DNA of 64,000 bases from Dehalococcoidia bacterium (GTDB taxonomy: Bacteria; Chloroflexota; Dehalococcoidia; Lucifugimonadales; UBA3495). The stretch is taken from positions 17,284-81,283 of the forward strand of contig JAJEIA010000022.1 of NCBI GenBank assembly GCA_022823505.1. The letters are read 5' to 3'. The notes under the pieces are model-generated. The model saw nothing but the letters and a program-made list of their open reading frames with translations, searched no databases and was not told the origin of the DNA. A program made the translations under genes and the position numbers. Shown here in pieces: positions 44,182-54,249 of this stretch (positions are counted from its first letter, which is position 1; every line of letters starts with the position of its first letter).

Positions 44182-44709
44182 TTAGGTTGCGTCCCGGTCA
44201 TCTTCGGGTTCAGGAGGCATTATTCCGGCAGCCGCCTCGAGACGGCGGAACCGCGCCGCTATTTCCCGCTCATGCTCCGCGCGGACACGCTGCAATTCAG
44301 CTTCCGTCCTTTCGGCTCGCTCACGCGCCCGGTCGGCTTGCTCTCGCTCCCATTCCGCCTGCTCTCGTGCCCGTTCCGCCTGCTCATGGGCCAGCGCGGT
44401 CTGCGCTCGTTCCAGCTCAGCCTCCTGTCGCGCCTGCTGGATGAGTTGCTGCGCTTCGGCATATTGCTTCCGCAGCTTTTGGATTTCTGCCATGGCCTCG
44501 TCCGCGCGTTCTTTCTCTTTTATGGCGGTGTCGTCCCTCAATATTCCAAATACCATAACGAAGCCTCCCAGGAAACTGCTGGAGAATATCGTCGCAAAAG
44601 CTGCTGGCCCCCCGAAGTGCAGCACCAGCGTCTGAACCCCAACCAGCGCGAACGAAATGGCGATGTAAGCGACGAATGCGACCAGGTAAAGCTTATGTCT
44701 TCGCCGCAT
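44182..44709 (-). CDS. Two-helix membrane protein with long coiled coil
   Basis: A 175-residue protein. Two membrane helices (about 8-28 and 36-56) are followed by roughly 100 residues of alanine/glutamate/arginine-rich coiled coil with near-repeats of EREQADRARERAER. The tail is acidic. No known family or motif. The topology would place a cytoplasmic rod on the membrane. It is encoded just upstream of another two-helix protein, so a small membrane complex is possible. Confidence 0.65.
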   Translation of the reverse strand: MRRRHKLYLVAFVAYIAISFALVGVQTLVLHFGGPAAFATIFSSSFLGGFVMVFGILRDDTAIKEKERADEAMAEIQKLRKQYAEAQQLIQQARQEAELERAQTALAHEQAERAREQAEWEREQADRARERAERTEAELQRVRAEHEREIAARFRRLEAAAGIMPPEPEDDRDAT

Positions 44710-44769
44710 CGTGAAGCAGTATCCCTCGCCGATCTTATTCTAACGCGGGGGCGTGAAATCCGATAGCGG

Positions 44770-45498
44770 TTATGCTTCCGGCTCCACCAGGGCGATGCGC
44801 AAACGCTTGTTGATCCGCCCCTTGCTCTCGTGGCCGACCACCTGGATGCGGCCCACCTCGCTGGTGTTGCGCACGTGAGTGCCCCCGTCGGCCTGCAGGT
44901 CCAGACCCTGGATGTCGATGGTGCGCACCTCGGTGATCGTCGGCGGCAGCAGGTTGATCTTGGTGCGGATCAGATCGGGGTGGGCGTCGGCCTCGTGGCG
45001 GCTCAGGAATCCGACCCCGATGTCGCGCCCCTCCGCCACTTCCGCGTTGATGCGCGCCTCGACCTCGTCGGCGAACTCCGCCGACATATTTTCCAGCTCG
45101 AAGTCCATGCGCGCGCGGCCGGGCTGCATGTCTCCGCCGGTGACCAGCGCCCCATAGTCGCGCCACACCACGCCGCACAGGATGTGCAGGGCCGTATGCG
45201 TGCGCATCAGACGATAGCGCCGGTCCCAGTCGATCGCGCCGTGCACCGTTGATCCAACTCCGGGCAAGTCTGAGCCATCTATGGTGTGCACGATGGAACC
45301 GCCGGCCCGTGCCGCCTTGGTGACCTTGAACTCGACACCCGACGCATCCGTCAGCGTACCCACGTCATAGGGCTGCCCTCCGCCCCCGATGTAGAAAGCG
45401 GTGCGGTCGAGCACCACGCCGCCGTCGTCCGTGACCTCGGTTACCTTGGCATCGAACTCGGATACGTAGGCGTCGTTCAGGAACAGCAATTCAGTCAT
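44770..45498 (-). CDS. Alanyl-tRNA editing protein, AlaX-like
   Basis: A 242-residue trans-editing domain that should hydrolyse mischarged Ser-tRNA(Ala) or Gly-tRNA(Ala). The zinc site HxxxH is H101 and H105 (MRTHTALHILCGV). The second zinc motif reads ADGGTHVRNTSEVG, with aspartate (D204) where other AlaX/AlaRS proteins have cysteine (CxGTHV), and H208. This substitution is also known in part of the AlaX family, from memory. The ATG at 45498 follows GGGAGA; an in-frame start five codons earlier is possible. It is divergent from the GrdB-like selenoprotein gene. Confidence 0.88.
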   Translation of the reverse strand: MTELLFLNDAYVSEFDAKVTEVTDDGGVVLDRTAFYIGGGGQPYDVGTLTDASGVEFKVTKAARAGGSIVHTIDGSDLPGVGSTVHGAIDWDRRYRLMRTHTALHILCGVVWRDYGALVTGGDMQPGRARMDFELENMSAEFADEVEARINAEVAEGRDIGVGFLSRHEADAHPDLIRTKINLLPPTITEVRTIDIQGLDLQADGGTHVRNTSEVGRIQVVGHESKGRINKRLRIALVEPEA

Positions 45499-45738
45499 GT
45501 CGGCTTCTCCCATGTCGGCCGGACCGTTCTGTATGCCGGCCTCGGCATTATAACAACCACGTCCCGGCTGGATAAATGCGGCCGGCTCGTCTCCTCCTCA
45601 TAGTCTTTCCAACAACAGCGACAGGCACCACATTCTTTTTTAATTGGGATGCTAAACTTGGCAGCCCCCGCTCCGGCCGGCGACGCGCGACTGGGCGGCA
45701 GCACAAAAAGGGGACGAGTTGCCGAAGAGGTGAAATCA

Positions 45739-46971
45739 ATGGCCAGATTGGAAGACCTTCCAGCCGGAGAACGCGAGCTGATGATGAATATCCCCATGCC
45801 GCATTTCGATACCACGCCGTTCGTGACGGGCAAACCGCTGTCGGAACGACGGGTAGCGATTCTGTCGACGGCGGCCCTGCAAACCCGCAGCGATCGGGCC
45901 TTTGCGTGGGGAGATGCCGGCTATCGCGTCATTCCTGGCCAAACCCAGCCCAACGACATCATCATGTCGCACCGTTCGGTCAACTTCGACCGCTCCGGAT
46001 TCCAGCAGGACTACAACGTTTGCTTCCCGCTGGATCGCCTGCGCGAGTTGGCCCATGCCGGAGTGATCGGCTCGGTGGCCGACTATCACTACACCGTTAT
46101 GGGCGCCAATGCTCCCGAACGACTGGAAGACACGGCGCGCCACATCGCGGGGCTGATGAAGCGCGACGCCGTGGACACTGTGCTGCTGGTCCCAGTTTGA
46201 CCGCGCTGCACGTGCGCCGTTGGCGGACTCGCCCATTACATCGAGCAGGAGGGAGTCGGCACCACGCAGATCAGCCTGATCCGGGAGCACACCGCAGCCA
46301 TCAGGCCCCCGCGGGCCCTGTGGGTGTCCTTTGAGCTCGGGCGGCCTCTGGGCGTGCCCAACGACCCGGCGTTCCAGACCCGTGTCCTGCGGGCCGCTTT
46401 GGCGTTGATGGACGCCGAAGCTGGCCCCGTTCTGGAAGACTACCCTGAAGACGTTCCGCCCGAACTGGCTGGCGTTGATTTCACCGGAATGTCATGCCCC
46501 ATAGACCTGCCGCAGCCGTCGTCCGTCGAACACGGGATCGTAGAAGATTTGCTGCAAGAAATACAGCAGGTCGCCCCCTGGTACGACCTGGCGGTGAGTC
46601 AACGCGGACGCACCACCGTCGGCATAAGCGAGCTGAACATGGAACGGGCCGGCCGGTTTCTGGCGGGTTACATCGTGGACGAGACCACTCCGGCGCCACG
46701 CTCGGACCTGACCGCGGGCCGTCTCCTCAAGTTCGTTTGCGAGGACCTGAAAGCGTATTACTCTGAAGCGGCGTCTGCCCAACCGGGCATGTCTGCCAGC
46801 ATCGCCGTGGAACACTGGCTCTTCAACGAAACTGTGCTCGGCGGACTGCTGTGGCAACTCCGGGACACCCGCACCGAGCACGAGGATGACGAGACCAGAT
46901 ATTTTGCCCGGCGCAGCCTGATACCCGACCGACAGATCCAGTACAAGGGAGCCAGGGTTTATCACCCGTGA
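45739..46971 (+). CDS. GrdB-like selenoprotein (TGA at 46198-46200 read as selenocysteine)
   Basis: A 410-residue protein of the glycine/sarcosine/betaine reductase selenoprotein B-like family. The N-terminal part has SHRSVNFDRSGF and YHYTVMGA. The TGA encodes residue 154 in LLVPV-Sec-PRCTCAVGG. The frame continues as LAHYIEQEGV and LWVSFELGRPLGVPNDPAFQ to 46971, which is the normal continuation of this family. Related proteins have cysteine or Sec at this position in a (C/U)PxC motif. A GTT-loop hairpin lies 18 nt after the TGA. GAGGTG precedes the ATG. In clostridia GrdB is the substrate-binding component of a reductase with GrdA, absent here, so the reaction is unknown. Reading it as two separate genes would leave each half incomplete. 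Confidence 0.9.
46201..46228 (+). promoter_or_regulatory. Bacterial SECIS-like hairpin of the GrdB-like gene
   Basis: After the TGA, CGCC (46215-46218) pairs with GGCG (46222-46225) around loop GTT. Beyond one G-G mismatch, GT (46212-46213) and AC (46227-46228) extend the stem. The loop begins 18 nt after the TGA, with G first. The stem is short, so the support is moderate. Confidence 0.55.
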
Positions 46972-46990
46972 TGGTCATGCGGTGGGCGCG

Positions 46991-46999
46991 TGCTATAAT
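46991..46999 (+). promoter_or_regulatory. Extended -10 promoter element before dnaN
   Basis: TGCTATAAT (46991-46999) is a perfect TATAAT with an extended -10 TG, 44 bp before the dnaN start. No clear -35 element is visible at the usual distance. It would drive dnaN and the SRAP gene. Confidence 0.6.
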
Positions 47000-47042
47000 T
47001 CGTGCTCAAAAAAACCCATAGTTCACATCGGGATCATGAAAC

Positions 47043-48203
47043 ATGAAACTGTCGTGCCTCCAGGAAAATCTGGCCCGCGGACTTGGCGTCGTGAGCCGGG
47101 CGGTGGCCAGCCGGTCGACGCTGCCTATAACTCAAAACGTCCTCCTTCGCACCGACCAGGGCATGCTGATGCTGTCGGCGACCAACCTCGAAATCGCCAT
47201 CACCACCTGGATTGGCGCCATGATCGAGGAGGAAGGGTCGATCACCGTGCCGCACCGCCTGCTGGCCGACTGGGTCAACACTCGCCCCAGTGACCGCATC
47301 GACCTGGATCTCGGCGGGCTTGACGCCGACGGGCCAGCCTCCGGCGGCAGCGTTCTGCACCTGGCCTGCGGCCGCGCCGTCACCCATATCAACGGTGCCG
47401 ACGCTGCGGATTTCCCTCCGGTCCCACAGGTCGATACCGGCACGGCCATCGACATCGACCCCAGCGTCCTGCGCTCCGGGATCAGCCTCGTGGCGTTCTC
47501 CGCCGCCACCGACGAATCGCGCCCGGTGCTGACCGGCGTGGAACTCAAACTCAGCGAGTCCAACGTGGTGATGGCTGCTGCCGACGGGTTCCGCCTGGCC
47601 GTCTACTCCGGCCAGATCTCGCAATCCGTCGACGAGGAAATCAAGGTGATCGTGCCGGCGCGGACCATGCAGGAAGTGCAGCGTCTGGCTTCGGAGCAGA
47701 GCAGCCCCGTCCATATGACCTTGTCTCCCGACCGTGGCCAGGCCATGTTCAAGCTGGAACACGTGGAGATCGTTTCCCAGTTGCTCCAGGGCAGCTTCCC
47801 GAACTACGAGCAGCTGATCCCCGAGCGGTTCGAGACCCGCGCAGTGATGGAACTGGACGACCTCAAGCGCGCCACCCAATCGGCCTCGGTGTTCGCCCGG
47901 GACGGCAGCAACATCGTCCGGCTGGAAATGATGCCCCAGGAATCCAGCGACGGCGGCCAGCTCAAGGTCTCGGCCCGTTCCGAAGAGGTCGGCGACAGCC
48001 TGGACGAGCTGGACATCGACCAGATGGACGGCGAAGATGCCAAGATCGCCTTCAACGTACGCTACCTCCAGGACATCGTGAACGTGCTCGGCCGGGGCAA
48101 GGTCGCCATCGAGGTGACCAATTCCTCCAGCCCTGGAGTGTTCCGGCCCGCCGACTCAGACCGGTACGTACATGTGGTTATGCCAATGTACGTCCAGTGG
48201 TAG
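47043..48203 (+). CDS. dnaN: DNA polymerase III beta subunit (sliding clamp)
   Basis: A 386-residue beta clamp. The N-terminus MKLSCLQENLARGLGVVSRA and LLRTDQGMLMLSATNLEIAI, the middle FSAATDESRPVLTGVELKL, and the C-terminal end YVHVVMPMYVQW are the standard DnaN pattern. It forms a ring dimer that tethers the replicative polymerase to DNA. A GGGAT element precedes the ATG. It is not next to dnaA here. An SRAP-type DNA-damage protein follows after 12 bp, so clamp and abasic-site response protein are probably co-expressed. Confidence 0.95.
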   Translation: MKLSCLQENLARGLGVVSRAVASRSTLPITQNVLLRTDQGMLMLSATNLEIAITTWIGAMIEEEGSITVPHRLLADWVNTRPSDRIDLDLGGLDADGPASGGSVLHLACGRAVTHINGADAADFPPVPQVDTGTAIDIDPSVLRSGISLVAFSAATDESRPVLTGVELKLSESNVVMAAADGFRLAVYSGQISQSVDEEIKVIVPARTMQEVQRLASEQSSPVHMTLSPDRGQAMFKLEHVEIVSQLLQGSFPNYEQLIPERFETRAVMELDDLKRATQSASVFARDGSNIVRLEMMPQESSDGGQLKVSARSEEVGDSLDELDIDQMDGEDAKIAFNVRYLQDIVNVLGRGKVAIEVTNSSSPGVFRPADSDRYVHVVMPMYVQW

Positions 48204-48215
48204 CGGCATCCCGCA

Positions 48216-48920
48216 ATGTGCGGGCGATTCGGCCTTTTCGCCGAGTTGGGCGATCTGGCAGGTCACTTCGATTTCCGGGGAGAGCCCCTGCAGGGTTCGT
48301 ACCTGCCGCGCTGGAACATCCCTCCCACCTCGCCCGTCCTGACGGTCCTCGGCGACGGTGACGCCCGCTCCGCCGGCATGATGCGGTGGGGCCTGACGCC
48401 CTCCCGCAGCCGGAACAGCAGATCGGCTCCGCGACTCCTGTTCAACGCTCGCGCTGAAACCGTCGACCAGCGACCGATCTTCCGCAACGCGTTCGCGGCT
48501 CGTCGGTGCCTCGTGCCGGCCAACGGGTTCTACGAATGGCAGGCCGAAACGGGGCGGACCAAAACGCCCCAGTGGGTTTCGCACCGGGACGGCGACCCGA
48601 TCGCCTTCGCCGGAATCTGGTACGCCGCGCAATCCCAGGACGAGGGCCAGGGAATCTGCGTGATCATCACCACGGCTGCCAACGCGCTGGTGGCGCCCAT
48701 TCACGAGCGCATGCCGGTCATCCTGCCGCCGGAGCAGTTCGACCGGTGGCTCTCCGACCGGACCGAACCCGACGCGCTGCTGGAGCTGTTGAACAGCCGG
48801 GATTGGCCGGAAATGGCGGTCCGGGAGGTCTCCCCCGCCGTCAACCGGGTGGCCAACGACGGACCGCATCTCATCGATGCCGGTGATCCGGACGGGCCGG
48901 AGCGGCGCCTGTTCCCGTAG
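48216..48920 (+). CDS. SRAP-family abasic-site protein (YedK/HMCES-like)
   Basis: A 234-residue SOS response-associated peptidase-type protein. It begins MCGRFG, where C2 becomes the catalytic residue that crosslinks abasic sites in single-stranded DNA. Other hallmarks are YLPRWNIPPTSPV, LLFNARAETV, RCLVPANGFYEW and IHERMPVIL, which supply the active-site asparagine, glutamate and histidine. It protects abasic sites at replication forks. It lies 12 bp after dnaN, in an apparent two-gene operon. Confidence 0.94.
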   Translation: MCGRFGLFAELGDLAGHFDFRGEPLQGSYLPRWNIPPTSPVLTVLGDGDARSAGMMRWGLTPSRSRNSRSAPRLLFNARAETVDQRPIFRNAFAARRCLVPANGFYEWQAETGRTKTPQWVSHRDGDPIAFAGIWYAAQSQDEGQGICVIITTAANALVAPIHERMPVILPPEQFDRWLSDRTEPDALLELLNSRDWPEMAVREVSPAVNRVANDGPHLIDAGDPDGPERRLFP

Positions 48921-48950
48921 CGGGGTCCACCGGCGCCTGATCGTCACAGG

Positions 48951-51179
48951 TCAGTCGTTCCCCACCTCGACTGCCTCGGCCACCGGTTCCTGCGCGCCCT
49001 CGTCTTCATCATCAGGGTCATCCGCAACGGGTTCGGGCGGATGCAGAGGAAGGTCGATGGTCATCTCGGTGAACTCCCCGGGCTCCGAATCGACCAAAAT
49101 CTCGCCCCCGTGACGGCGAACGATGTCGTTGCAGATCGACAGACCCAGGCCTGTTCCCTTGTCCGTGGGCTTGGTGGTGAAGAAGGGGTTGAACATCTTC
49201 TCGATTACTTCCGGCGGCATTCCGGTGCCGTTGTCCCGGATCCGTATGTGCACCCGGTCATCGTCGAGTTTCGTTGACAACCACAAGGTCGGTGAGTAAT
49301 CGGACCCGTCGCCGCCTGCCGTCAGGGTCGTGCGTTTTTCATTGGTCGCGTAGCAGCCATTGTTGACGATGTTCAGGAACACGCGACCCAAGTCCTGTGG
49401 ATTGACGTCAATCTCACCCATCGAGTCGTCAAAGTCGTACTGCAAGTCAAGCTGGAAGTTGGAATCCGTCGCCCTGGCGCTGTGGTAAGCCAGCCGGGCG
49501 TGCTCGTCCAGCAGGTTGTTGATGTTCGTGGGTTGATGGCCGACCGATTCACGGCTCATCATCAGCATGTCGTGCACGATACGGTTTGCCCGGTCTCCGT
49601 GGCTCCGTATCCGTTCCAGGTTCCCGCCCAGCTCGTTGAAGATGTCCTCCAGCAGGTCCTGCTGCTCTTCGTTCAACTGGCCGTCTTCGCTTTCCTCCAG
49701 CGTTTCCTTCAACTCTTCCAGCAGTTCCTCCGACACCTCGGAGAAGTTCTTGACGAAGTTCAGGGGGTTCCGGATCTCGTGCGCCACTCCGGCGGTGAGT
49801 TCACCCAGCGCCGCCAGTTTTTCCCGCATCACGATCTGGCCCTGGGCGGTGTTGAGATCCGTCAGGGCCTGCTCCAGCTCGCCGTTCTTGCCCTGTAGTT
49901 CTTCGGCCAGCTGTTCCACCAGGTTCAGCCGCTGGATTTCGATGGCGTGCTGGCGGAAGACCTCCAGCGCCGCCGCCATCTCAGCGACCTCGTCGCGACC
50001 CCTGATTTCCGCTCTGGCCTCCAGGTCGCCGCCGGCCATCTGTCGCATCCACTGGGACAGCATCTCGATGCGATGCAGGAGGACCCGCCCCACGAACAGC
50101 CAGGCGATCAGGATTGCCCCTACGATGCTGAAACCCGTGATGGCCAGCAGCAAGAAGCGGCCGGTGAAGATCGCCTGGTCGGATGCCGCGGTGGCGACTT
50201 CCGCGCTGTTCCTGGCGGTTTGCACCAGGAACTCCATCTCTCCCAGCAGGAGTACGGCGATATCGTGGTTGTTTGCCAGCAGCACCACCTGGAGGTCCGC
50301 CAGTTCGAGTTGGCGGGCGCGCAGGTCGAAACTGTTGCCGTCGCTTTGTCCCAACTCCAAAAGGCGCGAGAACAACGGCGTCAGCTCCGAGTGGATCTCG
50401 GTGCCGGCCAACCTGCTCAGGTTTCGATTGATATGGAACACCGAGGATTCAAACCGTTCCCGCAGGGGCTCAATCAGGGATGGGTCCGAGACTGTGCCCG
50501 CGCTGGCCAGGATCTGCGTGGCGATGTTGACGTTGCTGTGCAGCTCGGACAGGTAATGGAACCGGGTGAGTTCATCCTCCGCCCGGTACGCCACTTCCTC
50601 GGCCGGAGGCTCCCCCAACGCGCTGTAACCGGTGACCGTGTAAAACAGTTGGTCGTCCCGTGCCGGGGTGACGATGTGATCGAGTTGGAACCTGAGGTCG
50701 GTCAGCTCGGCCTGCAGCGAGTCGGCCTGGTCCTCCAGGGCGAACCGCTCCGATATTCCCTTTTTCATGTCGTCGATGTTGAGCAGCAGGGTGTCGGAGT
50801 AGGCACGAATACGGTCGAACTGGTCTTTCTCCGGGTCATCGGCTCTTTTTTCCAGGACCGACAACTGCTCTTCGAAGGCGCGGTGGGCGTCCTCGATGCG
50901 TTCGCTGACCACCGCAACCTCCTCGGCGTCGGTGGCAGTGGGCAGCGCCGCCGCGTCGGCCACCAGAGCGCTGCTGAACTGCGCGACGTCAAAGGCGGCA
51001 GCCAGGTCCGGGACGCTGCGCTCGTTGACCCGGTTCTGGGCGTCCCCCACCTGGTCAAAGGAAAACCACCCCACCAGTGCGGCCGCGAAGGTCAGGCAGA
51101 CCGCGCCTCCCAGCGCCAGGTACAGCTGGGAAGAAATGCGGTAACGGAGCTCGAGGAATTTCGTCAATGCTGCCATCAT
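48951..51179 (-). CDS. Membrane sensor histidine kinase with HAMP domain
   Basis: A 742-residue kinase. It has membrane helices at about 18-40 and 340-362, with a long helical extracytoplasmic region between them. A HAMP domain (about 365-415) and coiled coil (420-455) follow. HisKA contains the intact phospho-acceptor H467 in [17 protein letters not shown]. The HATPase domain has [12 protein letters not shown] (N-box), [16 protein letters not shown] and [13 protein letters not shown]. Its N-terminus overlaps the end of the lipoprotein receptor gene by 4 bp, so it is translationally coupled and may receive its signal from that receptor. No cognate response regulator is adjacent, except the receiver of the PP2C protein. 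Confidence 0.92.
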   Translation of the reverse strand: MMAALTKFLELRYRISSQLYLALGGAVCLTFAAALVGWFSFDQVGDAQNRVNERSVPDLAAAFDVAQFSSALVADAAALPTATDAEEVAVVSERIEDAHRAFEEQLSVLEKRADDPEKDQFDRIRAYSDTLLLNIDDMKKGISERFALEDQADSLQAELTDLRFQLDHIVTPARDDQLFYTVTGYSALGEPPAEEVAYRAEDELTRFHYLSELHSNVNIATQILASAGTVSDPSLIEPLRERFESSVFHINRNLSRLAGTEIHSELTPLFSRLLELGQSDGNSFDLRARQLELADLQVVLLANNHDIAVLLLGEMEFLVQTARNSAEVATAASDQAIFTGRFLLLAITGFSIVGAILIAWLFVGRVLLHRIEMLSQWMRQMAGGDLEARAEIRGRDEVAEMAAALEVFRQHAIEIQRLNLVEQLAEELQGKNGELEQALTDLNTAQGQIVMREKLAALGELTAGVAHEIRNPLNFVKNFSEVSEELLEELKETLEESEDGQLNEEQQDLLEDIFNELGGNLERIRSHGDRANRIVHDMLMMSRESVGHQPTNINNLLDEHARLAYHSARATDSNFQLDLQYDFDDSMGEIDVNPQDLGRVFLNIVNNGCYATNEKRTTLTAGGDGSDYSPTLWLSTKLDDDRVHIRIRDNGTGMPPEVIEKMFNPFFTTKPTDKGTGLGLSICNDIVRRHGGEILVDSEPGEFTEMTIDLPLHPPEPVADDPDDEDEGAQEPVAEAVEVGND

Positions 51180-52474
51180 TTGTCTTCGCTCCCCAATACA
51201 TCCTTCGGCAGGACATCCAGCGGAATGTAATCGCCGTCTTCCCCGATCATGGTCAGGAAGACCTCATCAGACCACTGGTTACCTTCTTCCCGGCTGAAAC
51301 GCAATTCAAAGCCGTTCATGTCGATCGGCACGGCGTTCCGGAGCACGCTCAAAAAACAGGCGCGGGTCACATTCTCGCCGCACCGTTCCAGGCCGGCAAT
51401 GGCGAGGCGGCCGGCCATGTATCCTTCCAGGGATACGAACCCGGGTTCCACATCGGGAGCGTAATCTGCCAACGCTTCCCGGTAGGCGGCGACCACCGGG
51501 TTTGACGTATCCGTGGGAAAGGGCACCACCTGCGTGACGATTACACCCTTGCCGCCGGCGCCCAACTCCTCGGCCAGGGCGTTGCTGCCGACGAACGAAA
51601 CGGTCATGAACACCGGATCCATCCCGATCTCCCGGGCCCAGGCGATTACCGCGGCCACCGGTTGGTAGGCGCCAATCACGATAACCGCTTCGGGACGTCC
51701 CTTCCGCACGTCCAGCAAACCGGTTTTAACTGCAGTGGTATTGCGTTGGTAGAGACCGACGGCCACCGGCTCCAGGTAACGGCGGTGCAGCGCGGCGCTG
51801 GCCCCGTTGAATCCCGCCCGGCCGAAAGAGTCGTCCTGGTACATAACCGCAATGCGTTCGATGCCCAGGTCCTCGGTCAGACGCTCGACCATCTCCTCGG
51901 TTTCCTGGTTGTACGAGGATCTCAGATTGATCACGCTGCGCAGCTTGGGGTCCCGCAGGAACGCGGCTCCCGTGAAGGGCGCGATGTAGGGTACTCCGGA
52001 CGCTTCCGCCACAGGCACCGCGGAACGCGAGGTAGGCGTGCCGACCGCGCCGATCAGCGCAAAAATGTGTTCCTGTTCGATGAGTTCCGTTGTATTGGAG
52101 ACCGCAAGCTCAGGCTCGTAGGTGTCGTCGCGTGTCACCAGCTCCAGGCGACGCCCGTGCACCCCGCCGGCGCGGTTGATTTCCGCGAACGCGGCAGCGA
52201 TGCCATGGTTCATTCCGGTGCCCAACTGCCCGGCGGGACCGGTGAACGCTGCCGATTGCCCAAAAACTATCCGGTCGTCAAAAACCCCCGGGTCATCGCG
52301 GGCCACCGTGGGGGAGAGGGTCAGATGCTGCGCCGTGGGAGCGGGAGTGACGGCCGCGGCCGCCGCAGTTTCGGCGCCGTCGGCTTCCGTGTCGGGGCCG
52401 CATGCCGCCAGGGCAAGCAGACACCCGACCATGACGGCCGTGGCTACCTTTACGAGAGGGTTGGCCCGTGACAC
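51176..52474 (-). CDS. Branched-chain amino acid-type periplasmic binding lipoprotein
   Basis: A 432-residue ABC-type ligand-binding protein of the Leu/Ile/Val (Peripla_BP_6) fold. Residues 1-25 are a lipoprotein signal (LLALAACGPD, cysteine at about 25). The mature part begins FGQSAAFTGPAGQLGTGMNH and has the familiar EINRAGGVHGRRLELVTRDD and YQDDSFGRAGFNGA. No permease or ATPase genes are nearby. It is co-encoded with a histidine kinase instead, so it probably acts as a signalling receptor rather than in transport. Confidence 0.9.
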   Translation of the reverse strand: MSRANPLVKVATAVMVGCLLALAACGPDTEADGAETAAAAAVTPAPTAQHLTLSPTVARDDPGVFDDRIVFGQSAAFTGPAGQLGTGMNHGIAAAFAEINRAGGVHGRRLELVTRDDTYEPELAVSNTTELIEQEHIFALIGAVGTPTSRSAVPVAEASGVPYIAPFTGAAFLRDPKLRSVINLRSSYNQETEEMVERLTEDLGIERIAVMYQDDSFGRAGFNGASAALHRRYLEPVAVGLYQRNTTAVKTGLLDVRKGRPEAVIVIGAYQPVAAVIAWAREIGMDPVFMTVSFVGSNALAEELGAGGKGVIVTQVVPFPTDTSNPVVAAYREALADYAPDVEPGFVSLEGYMAGRLAIAGLERCGENVTRACFLSVLRNAVPIDMNGFELRFSREEGNQWSDEVFLTMIGEDGDYIPLDVLPKDVLGSEDK

Positions 52475-52587
52475 CGACTAGCCTCTGATCTCACCAGACA
52501 TTGGCGTTGCGGCATCGAACGGTGGGAACGGCAGTTTGGCAACTGCGGCCGACTCGATGCGCGCAGTCAGGAACGCAAACGCCGGAG

Positions 52588-53001
52588 TCACTCCGACTTG
52601 AGCTTGGTCATCGCCAGCTTGTTCTTGCCGTCCTCCCTGCTGTACCACAGTTCGTCCATCATCGACCGCACCAGGTGGATGCCGAGGCCGCCGATGGGCC
52701 GGTTGCCCAACGGGGCGGAGACATCGGGGGTTTCCTGGTCCAGCAGGGGGTTGAAGGGCCGGCCGTTATCCGAGATTTCCACGGTGACTCTTTCGTCGTC
52801 AGACGCCAGGGAAATTTCGATGTCCCCGGTTGCGCCGCTGTAATTGACGATGTTGACGCCCAATTCTTCCAGGACCAGGTTCAGCTTGAAAACCAGGTCC
52901 GGCGGCCAGTTGTCGCGTTCGGCGAATTCCTCCACCGCCGCCGGGATCAGCTCGAGCTGTTCATGGTTGGGCGCTATCTTCAAAAACACGGGGGCGGTCA
53001 T
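52588..53001 (-). CDS. Anti-sigma factor-like ATP-binding kinase (RsbW/SpoIIAB family)
   Basis: A 137-residue GHKL-type HATPase protein. The N-box is LNLVLEELGVNIVNYS and the G-box is VEISDNGRPFNPL, followed by PIGGLGIHLVRSMMDEL. In partner switching such kinases phosphorylate STAS proteins and bind a sigma factor or another target. Its ATG at 53001 lies two bases after the stop of the phosphatase gene (TGACCATG), so translation is coupled. A STAS gene is two genes upstream. No sigma-factor gene is nearby. Confidence 0.9.
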   Translation of the reverse strand: MTAPVFLKIAPNHEQLELIPAAVEEFAERDNWPPDLVFKLNLVLEELGVNIVNYSGATGDIEISLASDDERVTVEISDNGRPFNPLLDQETPDVSAPLGNRPIGGLGIHLVRSMMDELWYSREDGKNKLAMTKLKSE

Positions 53002-53003
53002 GG

Positions 53004-54173
53004 TCAAGTCTCGCTCCGACGGAAAATGAGGCACGTGATGTCGTCGAACTGCGCCACATTGCCGGCGAATTGGTTCACGGCGTCGAAGACGGCCTGGGTG
53101 GCTGTTTCGGCATCACGGATCGGCTCCGATGTGAACACCTGCCGAAGCCGTTCCATCCCGAATTCCTCCGCGTCCTCATTCACGGCCTCGGTAACGCCGT
53201 CCGTGTAAAACACCACGGTATCGCCGGCGGAGGTGGAAATCGTCCTTTCGTCGTAATCCATGCCCGGCATCACGCCAAGGGCGATCCCGTTGGTGCCCGG
53301 GAGCACCGTTGAGGTGCCGTCAACGTGAACGATGAGCGGGGCGTTGTGGCCGCCGTTGGCGTAGGTCATTTCCCCGGTCGCCGGATCGCAAACCGCGTAG
53401 AACAGGGTGACGAACATCATGGCATCGTTGTCGTCGTAGAGCAGGTCGTTCACTTCCGTGAGGACCTCGCGTGGGGACTTGAGCCCCATGGCCGCGCTTT
53501 TGAGCAGCGTGCGGCTGGCCATCATGAAGAGCGCGGCTGGCACGCCCTTATCCGATACATCCGCCACCGCCAGCCCGATTCGACCGTTGTTCAGGTAAAT
53601 GACGTCGAAGAAATCCCCGCCCACGACCCGGGCCGGGGTCATGCTGCCGTACACCTGGAACCCGGGCTGACGCGGAAACTCCGTCGGCAGGATGGACTGC
53701 TGCATCTTGCTGGCGACGTCCAGCTCGTTTTCCAGCGCCACCAGCCGTTCGCGCGACGCCGTAGCCTCCCGCCATGCCTCGAGGTTGGTCAGCGCCCGTT
53801 CGATCGTGATGCGGAGGTCTTCAAAGTCGACCGGTTTGGTTACGAAATCGAACGCCCCCAAGTTCATTGCGGAGCGAATATTCTTCATATCTCCGTAAGC
53901 GGAGATGATTACGGCGTGTATGTCGGGAGCAACATCCGGGATATGCGACAACAATGCCAGTCCGTCCATCTGAGGCATGTTGATGTCGGACAACACCATA
54001 TCGATTGCGTCGTCTTGATTGAGAGTCTCGAGTGCTTCCACCCCATTCTGCGCAAAAACGAACTGGTATCGTCCGGAGCGAATGGCCCGCCGCATCCGCT
54101 GCAATACCAACGGTTCGAGGTCAGGCTCGTCGTCGACCACGAGGATCCGGTATGGTCCTGACGTATCTGCCAT
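53004..54173 (-). CDS. PP2C (SpoIIE-type) phosphatase with N-terminal receiver domain
   Basis: A 389-residue response regulator-phosphatase. The receiver (about 9-130) has ILVVDDEPDLEP and MVLSDINMPQMDG with the phospho-aspartate, and FVTKPVDFEDL with the lysine. A helical linker precedes the PP2C-type SpoIIE domain (about 175-385) with metal residues in VVGGDFFDVIYLN, IGLAVADVSDKGVPAALFM and DDITCLIF. It should dephosphorylate the STAS anti-anti-sigma protein when its receiver is phosphorylated, perhaps by the histidine kinase encoded downstream. The ATG at 54173 is preceded by GGGAT. Confidence 0.92.
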   Translation of the reverse strand: MADTSGPYRILVVDDEPDLEPLVLQRMRRAIRSGRYQFVFAQNGVEALETLNQDDAIDMVLSDINMPQMDGLALLSHIPDVAPDIHAVIISAYGDMKNIRSAMNLGAFDFVTKPVDFEDLRITIERALTNLEAWREATASRERLVALENELDVASKMQQSILPTEFPRQPGFQVYGSMTPARVVGGDFFDVIYLNNGRIGLAVADVSDKGVPAALFMMASRTLLKSAAMGLKSPREVLTEVNDLLYDDNDAMMFVTLFYAVCDPATGEMTYANGGHNAPLIVHVDGTSTVLPGTNGIALGVMPGMDYDERTISTSAGDTVVFYTDGVTEAVNEDAEEFGMERLRQVFTSEPIRDAETATQAVFDAVNQFAGNVAQFDDITCLIFRRSET

Positions 54174-54249
54174 GATTCCATCCCTGACGGGCGGTCTACG
54201 CCCGCTCACCATGATTTTCGGGTCGCAAAGCCGATCGGCCGAAAATAGG

